Made by a program: the position numbers and the translations under genes. Of a stretch of 8,419 bases of DNA, positions 1 through 6,785 are shown piece after piece. Positions within the stretch are counted from its first letter, which is position 1, and every line of letters begins with the position of its first letter. This stretch comes from Deltaproteobacteria bacterium (GTDB taxonomy: Bacteria > Desulfobacterota > DSM-4660 > Desulfatiglandales > HGW-15). The notes beneath the pieces are model-generated. The model saw only the letters and a program-made list of their open reading frames with translations. It was not told where the DNA came from and did no database searches. The stretch spans positions 1 to 8,419 of the forward strand of contig JAFDIC010000153.1 of assembly GCA_019308525.1 (NCBI GenBank), written 5' to 3'.

Positions 1-1
1 A

Positions 2-1168
2 GCAGGCTATGTGACAGGGATGGTGACGGACGTGTGGCATTATTTCAAGGGCGGAATGAATCTTCATGAGGGGTTCCATTCCTGGCAGTTTATTCGGGGA
101 CAAGAGGCGGACCCGTACCTCATGGATCCCCTGACCCAGGATCCGCAGGAGGTCATGGATCCTGCTTTGAAGGGGAAGCTGATGCAATACTTTCTGGAGC
201 AGTATCTGCGGAATACGGGGAACAGGAAATATGAAGAGGATTATTTTGCTCCCCAGGTATTCAGGGCCGCGGAAAGGTGGTTGGAGAAAAACGCCCGGCA
301 CTATGAGAAGTTCTTCCTCTATATTGATTGCTTTGATCCCCACGAGCCCTGGGACCCACCGAGGGAATACGTGGAGCTCTATGATCCAGGATACAAGGGG
401 AAGGAGTACATCTTCCCCCAGAATGGCCCGTGTGATCAAATGACAGAGGATGAGATAAGGCACATACGCGCCATGTATGCGGGGAAGGTGACCATGGTGG
501 ATCGATGGTTTGGACATTTCATGGAAAAATTTGAATTGATGGGCCTGGAAGAAGACACGATCCTCCTGTTTCTCTCTGACCATGGCGTCCAGTTAGGGGA
601 TCACGGGATCATGAAAAAGATGGGCTACGCCCTGTACACAGAGCTATTGGAGCCCCCGATGATGTTGATGGTGCCAGGGGCGTCATCAGGGGAAAAGCGT
701 ATTCAGGACTTTGTGCAGGAGTGCGACTTTGCCCCGACCCTCTTGAGGATGGCCGGGATCGAGGCCCCCGAATCCATGACAGGTCTTGATTTTTGGCCCC
801 TTGTGACCGGGCAAAAAGATACCATTCGGGAACATGCGGTCGGAGGGTTTCATATCTGGGGATACGTCCAAGACAAGAGGTATCATTATTTCAGAAAACT
901 CCTGAAAAGCGATGGCGCAAGCCTCTTTGATCTTGAAAAAGATGCGATGATGGAGCATAACCTTGCTGAGAATGACCCCGAGCTTTCAAGAATCATGGAG
1001 GAAAAGCTTGTCAGGGAACTGGACGGATGGGTGCCCCCTAAGGAGTTGCTGGGGACGCGCGTCTATGATATTCCCTATGTCCCACTTCGGACAAGGTCAG
1101 GGGCCAAAGGCCATGCCGCGACATCCTCGATGAAGAATCCAGGAGCCGGGACCCAGAATCCAGAATAG
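2..1168 (+). CDS. Sulfatase family hydrolase (5'-truncated by window edge)
   Basis: This is the C-terminal part of a sulfatase (alkaline-phosphatase superfamily), which hydrolyses sulfate or related esters. About 388 residues are visible. The frame is open to the left edge and already reads AGYVTGMVTDVWHYF, a typical internal sulfatase stretch, so the GTG at 11 is probably not the start. The missing N-terminus should carry the Cys/Ser-x-Pro-x-Arg motif matured to formylglycine, so catalytic competence cannot be judged here. Numbering from the GTG at 11, visible motifs are DPHEPWDPP (109-117), the metal-site motif LSDHG (188-192), LGDHG (195-199) followed by KKMGYALY, and the usual C-terminal stretch ECDFAPTLLRMAGI (237-250) then GLDFWPLV. 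No membrane segment is seen. The last 11 residues (KNPGAGTQNPE) are encoded by a heptanucleotide repeat and look like a tail added by that repeat. The family is secure; the substrate is not determinable. Confidence 0.9.
   Translation, partial: AGYVTGMVTDVWHYFKGGMNLHEGFHSWQFIRGQEADPYLMDPLTQDPQEVMDPALKGKLMQYFLEQYLRNTGNRKYEEDYFAPQVFRAAERWLEKNARHYEKFFLYIDCFDPHEPWDPPREYVELYDPGYKGKEYIFPQNGPCDQMTEDEIRHIRAMYAGKVTMVDRWFGHFMEKFELMGLEEDTILLFLSDHGVQLGDHGIMKKMGYALYTELLEPPMMLMVPGASSGEKRIQDFVQECDFAPTLLRMAGIEAPESMTGLDFWPLVTGQKDTIREHAVGGFHIWGYVQDKRYHYFRKLLKSDGASLFDLEKDAMMEHNLAENDPELSRIMEEKLVRELDGWVPPKELLGTRVYDIPYVPLRTRSGAKGHAATSSMKNPGAGTQNPE
1134..1168 (+). repeat. Heptanucleotide repeat forming the sulfatase 3' end
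   Basis: Five consecutive 7-mers are visible: AGAATCC, AGGAGCC, GGGACCC, AGAATCC, AGAATAG. They follow a loose AGNANCC pattern, and the sulfatase stop codon TAG lies in the fifth unit. I see similar purine-rich heptads as a recurring type of degenerate short tandem repeat in bacterial intergenic DNA, but I cannot name a registered family. Confidence 0.6.
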
Positions 1169-1232
1169 TAAGGTTCTGGCCAATACTGAACCTACATCAC
1201 AGACATTTTGCGGCAAGGCGACGTAAGCATTA

Positions 1233-1267
1233 TTCTGGCTCCTGAGAACTGACTTGCGGCTTCTCAA
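1233..1267 (-). repeat. Inverted, degenerate copy of the heptad repeat
   Basis: Reading the plus strand gives TTCTGGC, TCCTGAG, AACTGAC, TTGCGGC, TTCTCAA. On the minus strand this contains CAGGAGCC and AGAAT, both also present in the repeat at 1134-1168. The two stretches therefore form a loose inverted pair about 65 bp apart. Homology between them is inferred from short shared words only. Confidence 0.4.
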
Positions 1268-1385
1268 TGTCGTTGCCTGGCTTTGGGCCATGGCCCCTTT
1301 CAGGGGTCAACCAAAGCCGGGCCCTTTGAAGCAGGATCTTTACTGGAACGAAAAGGAAGATCTGGAAGAGGGGGTCAAGTGTACT

Positions 1386-1414
1386 TTGACTCTTACGGGG
1401 CAAGCTGCTATATT
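1386..1414 (+). promoter_or_regulatory. Sigma70-like promoter for the response regulator
   Basis: TTGACT (1386-1391), a 17-bp spacer and TATATT (1409-1414) match the housekeeping consensus well at optimal spacing. Transcription would start near 1420-1422, giving a leader of about 113 nt before the receiver gene. No other gene lies between, so the receiver is the likely target. Confidence 0.55.
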
Positions 1415-1465
1415 CGGTCGGACATTGAAATCCACGCCCTGCCCGCATGGCGGGATCTCCGACCG
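1415..1465 (+). promoter_or_regulatory. Inverted repeat at the predicted transcript start (operator or leader hairpin)
   Basis: CGGTCGGA (1415-1422) and TCCGACCG (1458-1465) are perfect 8-bp inverted arms. They enclose a small hairpin CCCGC-ATG-GCGGG (1442-1454). The left arm directly abuts the -10 box of the predicted promoter. It could be an operator, a structured 5' leader or a REP-type repeat; the sequence alone does not decide. Confidence 0.45.
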
Positions 1466-1533
1466 CCTCGGGGTGGAGGGCCATAGCGGCAGGAGAGTTT
1501 TGCTTTTGAGAAAAATGAGAGGGGCGATGTGAC

Positions 1534-1992
1534 GTGAAACCGGGCATCAAGCTTAGAATACTCTTGGTAGAGGATAACGACTCAGTTCGCAGTGTGTTGT
1601 CAAAGATTCTCGCTGAGCGCGGGTATGAGGTGTTTACATTTTCCAATCCTGCAATATGTCCCCTCCAGATACAGCCGGAATGCCGATGTGGTCCGAATGA
1701 GACATGTGTTGACATTATTGTTTCGGATTTGGATATGCCGAACATGACTGGACTGGGTTTCATTGAAAAGCAGAAAAAGAAAAACTGCAAATGTCAACAT
1801 GTGGTTCTCATGTCGGGGTTCTGGACGGAGCAGGACCTATCACGGGCTCGCGGACTCGGCTGTAAAACCTTTACAAAGCCGTTGCCTTTTGAAGAATTCT
1901 ATGCGTGGCTGGATGAAGTTGAAAAAAAGATTGAGCCAGCGAGACAACTGTGCAACTGGTTTCAAGATAGTGACTCCTTGCCTGAGGACTGA
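1534..1992 (+). CDS. Stand-alone response regulator receiver with Cys-rich insertion
   Basis: This is a single-domain CheY-like receiver of 152 residues with no output domain, so it probably signals through a protein partner after phosphorylation by a histidine kinase. Receiver landmarks are all present: acidic pair E13/D14, phospho-acceptor D65 in the motif SDLDMP (64-69), S94 in LMSG, and K115 in FTKPLP. The region normally forming helix 2 is replaced by a cysteine-rich loop (C42, C50, C52, C58). A second pair, C85-x-C87, precedes strand beta4, with further Cys at 110 and 140. This spacing suggests a metal site or disulfides. The start is GTG at 1534, chosen because GAGAGGGG (1517-1524) gives a ribosome-binding site at usable spacing and the receiver begins seven residues later. 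An ATG at 1527 runs straight into TGA. No cognate kinase is visible. Similar Cys-inserted receivers are, from memory, common in Desulfobacterota and Geobacter relatives. Confidence 0.88.
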   Translation: MKPGIKLRILLVEDNDSVRSVLSKILAERGYEVFTFSNPAICPLQIQPECRCGPNETCVDIIVSDLDMPNMTGLGFIEKQKKKNCKCQHVVLMSGFWTEQDLSRARGLGCKTFTKPLPFEEFYAWLDEVEKKIEPARQLCNWFQDSDSLPED

Positions 1993-2787
1993 TAAGCATT
2001 GCCTTACCACTTGCTCAAGTGGGACGGAGCCGAAGGTTCTCTTGGTGTGGATAGGAAATGCGCGTGGAGCTTTGAGGGCACGTGGTTTCATAACGTGAAT
2101 CAAAGGTTCAGGTGGTATCGAAAGCCGGCTGTCTGGGGTTACAGGATATTCCATGAAAAATCAAAACGGAATCCCGATCCACTGTGGGCAAGATTGCCAG
2201 AGGAATGAAAGCAAATGCGGCGCTGGAGCGCAGCAAATACCCGGGGGCCTCTACCCGGCGAGTCCTTTTGTCTTCTCTTTGCGGACATGTAAGGCCCCCA
2301 AGCTATCAAGATCACATTCATTTCCTGCGTTTTTTCCTGTTTTTCACTGTGGTTTTGGGCCAGGGAAGGGATAAGATGGAGAAAGAGATTTTCATATAAG
2401 TCCAGAAGCTTGTGAATGCTGTGTATGAGTTCGGGGCTTTATGAGGAATGGCAATAATGTAGTCACTGTCCTGAGGAAATGGAATTGACATTTTCGGTCA
2501 AAGGGGCTAATTATGAACTACATTTCGAAACTAGGGCTGTGTTAGGCTTGTGATGAGATGATTTCGGTGGCGTGAATGCTCCAACTCGATCTCATGTCGA
2601 TAATCACACTTCAGGCTCCTTCTGAGTGAATTTTTTCCGAGTTCCACCTGAAAGTTGAAGAAGCGATTCTCTTCCACTGGGCTTCGGGTTGTACAGGATA
2701 TTCTCCAGGTTACAAAGGTAAAACTAAGGCCGATGCAAGGATACATTTTGGGTCTCGATGGTGGATGGGGCAGTCCGCTTAAGTTTA
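1993..2787. other. Long intergenic stretch without a convincing gene
   Basis: Open frames here are short, overlap on both strands and show no recognisable motif or well-placed ribosome-binding site. Small palindromes are present, for example CCACTTG-CT-CAAGTGG (2007-2022), not followed by a T tract, and CCGGG/CCCGG near 2240-2257. A minus-strand frame ending at 2531 has a superficially protein-like C-terminus (NFQVELGKNSLRRSL region), but I could not assign it. The stretch could contain decayed gene or element remnants. Confidence 0.5.
2485..2514 (+). promoter_or_regulatory. Candidate sigma70 promoter upstream of trpB2
   Basis: A perfect TTGACA (2485-2490) is followed, after an 18-bp spacer, by AATTAT (2509-2514), a 4/6 match to the -10 consensus including the key A2 and T6. 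It would give a leader of about 450 nt before trpB2 that runs through the hairpin cluster at 2788-2926. No better promoter was seen nearer the gene. Confidence 0.35.
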
Positions 2788-2926
2788 CCCCGCCCGCGGA
2801 AAGCCACGGCTTTAGCCGTGGACGAATGCGGTTAAGGGCGGGATGTCGTACCACTAAGTCCCGCCGATTGCGAAGCAATTCGGCAAAACTAAGTGGTGCC
2901 ACGGGCTTGCCCGTGGGGCTCCACGG
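2788..2926. repeat. Cluster of nested hairpins, IS200/IS605-end-like or PATE-like
   Basis: Several tight palindromes are packed into about 140 bp. CCCGCCC (2789-2795) pairs with GGGCGGG (2836-2842) around CCACGGC-TTTA-GCCGTGG (2804-2821). GTACCACTAAGT (2848-2859) pairs with ACTAAGTGGTGC (2888-2899), with one mismatch and one G-U, around GCCGATTGC-GAA-GCAATTCGGC (2863-2884, one bulge). CCACGGGC-TT-GCCCGTGG (2899-2916) follows and overlaps an alternative CCGTGG-GGCT-CCACGG (2911-2926). Hairpins of the CCACGGC-TTTA-GCCGTGG type resemble the sub-terminal palindromes of IS200/IS605 elements, and a TTTAC lies just left at 2784-2788, as at some IS605 targets. No tnpA or tnpB frame is present, so this would be a non-autonomous derivative. 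A structured 5' leader of trpB2 is the alternative. Confidence 0.5.
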
Positions 2927-2970
2927 ACCGCTGAAATGACAACCTTTTTCAACACAGGGAGGAGGATGAG

Positions 2971-4335
2971 ATGGAAAGAGCAATGTATTTTCTTGATCAG
3001 AAAGACCTGCCGACTCACTGGTACAACATTCAGGCTGACCTGCCGGAGCCATTACCGCCTGTCCTGCACCCGGGAACTGGAAAGCCTATCGGGCCGGATG
3101 ACCTGGCCCCCTTGTTTCCCATGGAACTTATCAAGCAGGAAGTAAGCACCGAGCGATGGATAGAAATACCAGAGGAGATAAGGGATGTCTACAGGACATG
3201 GAGACCAACGGTGCTCCACAGGGCATACCGACTTGAAAAGGCCCTGGACACCCCCGCAAAGATCTTTTACAAGTACGAAGGCACCAGCCAGGCCGGGAGC
3301 CATAAGCCAAACACCGCTGTCGCCCAGGCCTACTACAACATGAAGGAAGGGATCAAGCGCATAACGACCGAGACGGGTGCTGGCCAGTGGGGGAGCGCCC
3401 TTGCAATGGGATGCGCCTTCTTTGATGTCGAGCTGAAGGTCTACATGGTCAGGATCAGCTATGAGCAGAAACCTTACAGGCGGATCTTGATGGAAGCGTG
3501 GGGCGCCAAGTGTGTGCCCAGCCCCAGCCAGGATACAAAGGCAGGGAGAGACATGCTTGAAAAATGGCCCGAGTGCCCCGGGAGTCTCGGGCTGGCAATC
3601 AGCGAAGCGGTGGAGGACGCGGTAAGCCGTGACGATACGCACTATTCACTGGGAAGCGTGCTTAACCACGTGCTCCTTCATCAAACCATCATAGGTGAAG
3701 AAACAAGAAGACAAATGGAAATGGCAGATGCCTATCCTGACATTATTGTGGGGTGCATTGGTGGGGGGTCAAACTTTGCGGGCCAGTTCCTGCCCTGGAT
3801 CAGGGACAAGATTAGCCGCGAAAAGCCTGACCTGAGGATTATATGCGTGGAGCCTGAGAGCTGTCCCACGATGACCAAAGGCCTTTATGCCTATGACTTT
3901 GGCGACAACGCCGGCATGACTCCCTTGCTCAAAATGCACACCTTGGGGCACGGATTTATTCCGCCTCCGATTCACGCAGGCGGACTGCGCTATCACGGGA
4001 TGGCGCCGATCATATCTCATCTGTACAATCTTGGACTGGTCGAAGTGCAAGCGGCGCACCAAAGGGCCGTGTTTGAGGCAGGGATCAAGTTCGCCCGCAC
4101 AGAGGGCATTATCACAGGCCCAGAGCCATGTCATGACCTAAAGGTAGCGATTGACGAGGCACTCAAGTGCAAGGAGTCAGGAGAGTCAAAGACGATCCTG
4201 ATAGCTCACAGCGGACACGGGCATTTTGATCTGGGAGCATATGACCGGTACCTGTCGGGCCAGCTCGAGGATTACACTTATCCCGAAGAAGAGGTGAAGA
4301 AGGCGCAGGAAGAGCTGCCCAAAGTAGAGGCCTGA
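2971..4335 (+). CDS. trpB2: TrpB2-type tryptophan synthase beta-like PLP enzyme
   Basis: This 454-residue protein belongs to the TrpB2 branch (TrpB-like PLP enzymes, TIGR01415 type), cytosolic enzymes that condense indole with serine or phosphoserine to make tryptophan. The Schiff-base lysine is K112 in GSHKPNTA (109-116). The catalytic glutamate is E134 in [10 protein letters not shown]. The phosphate-binding glycine loop is [11 protein letters not shown] (261-271). CVEPE (292-296) and the C-terminal SGHGHFD (414-420), with Ser facing the PLP ring nitrogen, complete the family pattern. The extended N-terminus (about 1-95: [16 protein letters not shown]) is typical of TrpB2 rather than TrpB1. 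The start at 2971 is well supported by GGGAGGAGG at 2957-2965, five bases upstream. No trpA or other trp gene is in the window, so it may act in indole salvage or on another nucleophile. It is first in an apparent three-gene unit. Confidence 0.93.
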   Translation: MERAMYFLDQKDLPTHWYNIQADLPEPLPPVLHPGTGKPIGPDDLAPLFPMELIKQEVSTERWIEIPEEIRDVYRTWRPTVLHRAYRLEKALDTPAKIFYKYEGTSQAGSHKPNTAVAQAYYNMKEGIKRITTETGAGQWGSALAMGCAFFDVELKVYMVRISYEQKPYRRILMEAWGAKCVPSPSQDTKAGRDMLEKWPECPGSLGLAISEAVEDAVSRDDTHYSLGSVLNHVLLHQTIIGEETRRQMEMADAYPDIIVGCIGGGSNFAGQFLPWIRDKISREKPDLRIICVEPESCPTMTKGLYAYDFGDNAGMTPLLKMHTLGHGFIPPPIHAGGLRYHGMAPIISHLYNLGLVEVQAAHQRAVFEAGIKFARTEGIITGPEPCHDLKVAIDEALKCKESGESKTILIAHSGHGHFDLGAYDRYLSGQLEDYTYPEEEVKKAQEELPKVEA

Positions 4336-4361
4336 GCCATATTTTTGGACCAGGCAAGGCA

Positions 4362-4402
4362 CCCCGGGCTTTCCCTGGCAGAGCCCGGGGGATGAATTTT
4401 TT
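4362..4402 (+). terminator. Terminator-like hairpin with competing fold (possible attenuator)
   Basis: CCCCGGGCT (4362-4370) and AGCCCGGGG (4382-4390) form a perfect 9-bp GC-rich stem with an 11-nt loop. Six T residues (4397-4402) follow after a 6-nt gap, which is longer than ideal. The right arm CCCGGGG (4384-4390) can instead pair with CCCCGGG (4403-4409), which directly abuts the ribosome-binding site of the next gene. It may end part of the trpB2 transcripts or modulate expression of the downstream genes. Confidence 0.5.
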
Positions 4403-4426
4403 CCCCGGGTGGAGGAGAAATACTCG

Positions 4427-4678
4427 ATGGAAGAACATGACGACAAAATCACCCGCTGCCCAAGGGTAGGCGGTGATGTTACCTTCAAGTTTTGCCGCTC
4501 CGAAAACAATATGCTGCCTTGCCGATGGGTGGTGGGATGCTGGGAAGGGCGCATAGATATCGTAAGCTTCCTGGATGAGCATTTTTCCCCGGAGGCCCTT
4601 AACAGGATCTTCGTCACTCCAAAACCAAAGCTCGAAAGCCTCGTAGAGATGATCGAGAAGGCAAAAGAAGGAAAGTAA
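4427..4678 (+). CDS. Small conserved-type four-cysteine protein
   Basis: The product is an 83-residue protein with four cysteines at 11, 23, 32 and 38 (C-x11-C-x8-C-x5-C). The key pattern is CPRVGG, then FKFCR, then LPC, then GCW. After the Cys domain comes an acidic/aromatic segment (IDIVSFLDEHF, 43-53) and a lysine-rich amphipathic tail. I recall small hypothetical proteins with a CPxxG...FxYCR...LPC...CW pattern from sulfate reducers, probably metal-binding, but I know no established function. I prefer the ATG at 4427 over the in-frame GTG at 4409, because GGAGGAGA (4411-4418) lies at correct spacing upstream of the ATG and overlaps the GTG. No signal peptide or membrane segment is seen. 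It sits 91 bp after trpB2 and 112 bp before the SagB-type gene on the same strand. Confidence 0.75.
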   Translation: MEEHDDKITRCPRVGGDVTFKFCRSENNMLPCRWVVGCWEGRIDIVSFLDEHFSPEALNRIFVTPKPKLESLVEMIEKAKEGK

Positions 4679-4790
4679 TAGAAACATATCTTTCAGACAA
4701 CCGGGCTCAGAAACCAGCTCCTTGCGAAACCTTCCTCTTGACTGCTCATCTCTTGTCCGCCAAACATGGTGGGACAAGGAGCAAAGGGCA

Positions 4791-6302
4791 ATGATCAATT
4801 CCTGTGAGCAATATCATGAAGAGTCCAGCTATGACCGTCATGGCATGTCCGGGCATTTGCTGGACTGGGCCAATCAACCATCTGTCTTCAAGGTGTATCA
4901 GGGGATAGATCCTCTAGAGATGCCGCGGGAGGTTGGGCTTCCCAAAAGCCATGTATCCTCTCTTTTACTGGAGCAGGATGGCACGAAAGGCTCTGTTGAT
5001 GAGATAGGGGACCTCTCGCGCATCCTGCTGCTTACCAATACCCTGACTGCTCGGGCACGGCATCCGGATGGGGACTTCTACTACAGGAGCGCTGCCTCCG
5101 CTGGTGCCCTTTATCCCACGGAAGTCTACGTGGCAACTCGAGGAATCAACGGGCTGGAAGACGGCCTGTACCACTTCGCGATACACCTGCACGGCCTTCA
5201 CCCCCTCAGGCAAGGGGATTTCGGAAGCCACGTCCTTGAAATGACCCGCATGCAAGGGGAGGGCATACCAAGACTCACCTTTTTCTTGACAGCCATTTTC
5301 TTCAGAAGCGCATGGAAATACCGTGCCCGCGCCTACCGCTACCATCTCCTTGACACAGGCCACGTACTGGAGAACCTCATACTGGCTCTGAGGGCCCAAG
5401 ATCTCCCAGCAGACCTTTCCTATGACTTCGACGATCAGGGGGTCAACAGGTTTCTTGGTATTGACGAAAAAAGGGAGGTGGCCCTGGCCGTTGTTCATGT
5501 CTTTGGGTCTGAGGAAGCCCATAGAACAAGAGTAGAAGCAGAGGTCCTAGAGTCCCCCAGAGAAATTCTTCAGGCAAGCATCGTTTCAGCTAAAGAGGTA
5601 GAATACCCCGTGATAGGGGAGATGCATCAGGTCTCGAGTCAAATCATCGAACTGGAAGTGCCTGGAACCAGCATGGCCCGTGAAATAGGACCACAGGTAG
5701 AGGACTGGACCAAAATCCGGGGTCTGCCTGCCTGGCCCGAGAAACTGGCGTACACCGAGGCCCTGTTTCAGCGTCGATCAAAGAGGAATTTCGTGGAAAG
5801 AGCCATTGCCGCTGGTCAAATGAGCGCTTTCCTTGAGGCTCTCTGTGCGGGAGAGGACAGGGATGGCAGGGCTCCATACGAAACATACGAAAGCGTTCTG
5901 GCGATAGGGATTCTCGTAAACAAGGTGGATGGCTTGGCACAGGGCTTCTATCTTCTGGACCGCCCGAGCAGGACGATCGGCATGGTAGCAGCAAGCTCTT
6001 TTACGGAAAAAATGGCCCGCATTTGCCTGGATCAGATGTGGGTGGCCAATGCGGGAGTCCTCTTTCTGTTCCTGGTCAACCTAGACGTTCTCTCCCGTAC
6101 ATGGGGGCCCAGGGGCTATCGCTATGCCATGCTGAGTGCAGGAAGGTTGGGACAGAAACTGTACATCGCGTCAACGGCCATGGAGCTGGGGTGTTGTGGT
6201 ATTGGCGCATTCTATGATGGAGAGGCCGTGGAGCTGCTTGGTTTGAACGACAGGTCCAGGCTCTTGTATCTGGTCGCGGTAGGGGCTGTGAAGAGGCTGT
6301 GA
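4791..6302 (+). CDS. Tandem SagB-type / nitroreductase-family FMN oxidoreductase
   Basis: This 503-residue protein has two nitroreductase-fold halves, as in double-domain SagB/ThcOx-family dehydrogenases. The N-terminal segment carries the family signature YHEES and LDWANQPSVFKVY. Half one (about 75-240) contains YYRSAASAGALYP (97-109), an FMN-binding SagB hallmark, and RYHLLDTGHVLENL (183-196). Half two (about 320-503) contains RRSKRNF (328-334), GPRGYRYAMLSAGRLGQ (439-455) and GCCGIGAFYDGE (467-478). SagB proteins oxidise azolines to azoles in thiazole/oxazole-modified peptides, but stand-alone tandem forms are widespread and mostly of unknown role. No YcaO or precursor-peptide gene is in the window, so an azole role is not supported. 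The ATG at 4791 is preferred over the TTG at 4722, because AAGGAG (4776-4781) precedes it and family homology begins just after. It follows trpB2 and the four-Cys gene, suggesting co-transcription. Confidence 0.88.
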   Translation: MINSCEQYHEESSYDRHGMSGHLLDWANQPSVFKVYQGIDPLEMPREVGLPKSHVSSLLLEQDGTKGSVDEIGDLSRILLLTNTLTARARHPDGDFYYRSAASAGALYPTEVYVATRGINGLEDGLYHFAIHLHGLHPLRQGDFGSHVLEMTRMQGEGIPRLTFFLTAIFFRSAWKYRARAYRYHLLDTGHVLENLILALRAQDLPADLSYDFDDQGVNRFLGIDEKREVALAVVHVFGSEEAHRTRVEAEVLESPREILQASIVSAKEVEYPVIGEMHQVSSQIIELEVPGTSMAREIGPQVEDWTKIRGLPAWPEKLAYTEALFQRRSKRNFVERAIAAGQMSAFLEALCAGEDRDGRAPYETYESVLAIGILVNKVDGLAQGFYLLDRPSRTIGMVAASSFTEKMARICLDQMWVANAGVLFLFLVNLDVLSRTWGPRGYRYAMLSAGRLGQKLYIASTAMELGCCGIGAFYDGEAVELLGLNDRSRLLYLVAVGAVKRL

Positions 6303-6349
6303 CCCGGGCCATTGCCTCGATGAGACCTTCGAAATGTGGCCTCCCTTCC

Positions 6350-6430
6350 TGTAGGAGCGGAATGTTGCCGCGATATTCGGGTATTGTAGAGACCTCGGAG
6401 ACCGAATCGCAACCACAGGTTGCTCCTACA
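6350..6430. repeat. Inverted pair of REP elements (BIME-like)
   Basis: Two REP-type palindromic units face each other. The plus-strand unit (6350-6381) starts TGTAGGAGC, has a hairpin GCGG/CCGC and then CGATATTCGGG. The minus-strand unit (6402-6430) starts TGTAGGAGC, has GCAACC-tgt-GGTTGC and then GATTCGG. The pair can fold as one large stem through the 9-bp perfect TGTAGGAGC/GCTCCTACA arms. TGTAGGAGC-N-GCGAT units are a well-known REP type in gammaproteobacteria. Location just after a stop codon is typical for REPs, which may protect mRNA ends. Confidence 0.7.
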
Positions 6431-6457
6431 GAGGGAAGGGTGGGTTTCATCCCTGTA

Positions 6458-6785
6458 CAGGCTGTTGCCCAAATTTTTTCCGCTCCACCCATTTATGCCA
6501 AAAGAAAATAGCACTCATGGTATTTGCTGTTGTGGTCCCTGGAGGTCTTTTCTCAAGGCTCAATCAAATTCCTTCCAGGCACCTACAAGGCACAAACAGT
6601 TAATAGAAGGCCACAGTAGCCCCAAGAGATCATCTTCACCGGAGCCTCCACCTCTCGCCCCTATTGGGGAACCCCTATGAGGACAATGGGGGCGTGGGAA
6701 CAGCTCAGGAGCGATATTGAGCCTTGAGAAAAGACCCCCAGGGACCATTGATCGCGGTTGATCAGGCTTTTTGGGCAACAGCCTG
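6458..6785. mobile_element. 328-bp MITE-like non-autonomous element
   Basis: Perfect 16-bp terminal inverted repeats CAGGCTGTTGCCCAAA (6458-6473) and its complement (6770-6785) are flanked by TGTA on both sides (6454-6457 and 6786-6789), a probable 4-bp target duplication. Inside are further nested inverted arms: 6534-6564 against 6716-6746 (31 nt, one mismatch) and a central CGCCCCTATTG (6656-6666) against CAATGGGGGCG (6684-6694). No transposase frame is present. Removing the element and one TGTA rejoins a REP sequence across the junction, supporting real insertion. The parent transposase family is not identifiable from these ends. Confidence 0.7.

Noticed and set aside
1254..1532. 92-codon plus-strand frame directly upstream of the receiver gene, ending ATGTGA next to its GTG start
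   Set aside because: No ribosome-binding site or recognisable motif is seen, and it runs through the promoter and inverted repeat. The apparent stop/start coupling is likely chance.
1230..1790. 186-codon minus-strand frame antisense to the receiver gene and its leader
   Set aside because: It overlaps the well-supported receiver gene, has unlike-protein composition, and shows no motif or start signal.
2141..2704. ACAGGATATTC occurring twice (near 2141 and 2694)
   Set aside because: An 11-base match within about 1 kb is not improbable by chance, and the flanks do not align.
2788..2926. CRISPR-like or riboswitch interpretation of the hairpin cluster
   Set aside because: There are no regularly spaced direct repeats and no match to a riboswitch consensus I know; palindromic repeat or unassigned leader fits better.
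2531..3052. 173-codon minus-strand frame with a protein-like C-terminus (possible transposase relic)
   Set aside because: It crosses the hairpin cluster and the trpB2 start, and I cannot match it to any family. It is noted only as unassigned.
6560..6778. 72-codon minus-strand frame inside the MITE-like element as a transposase remnant
   Set aside because: It is short, has no transposase motif, and overlaps the inverted arms; its composition reflects palindromic DNA.
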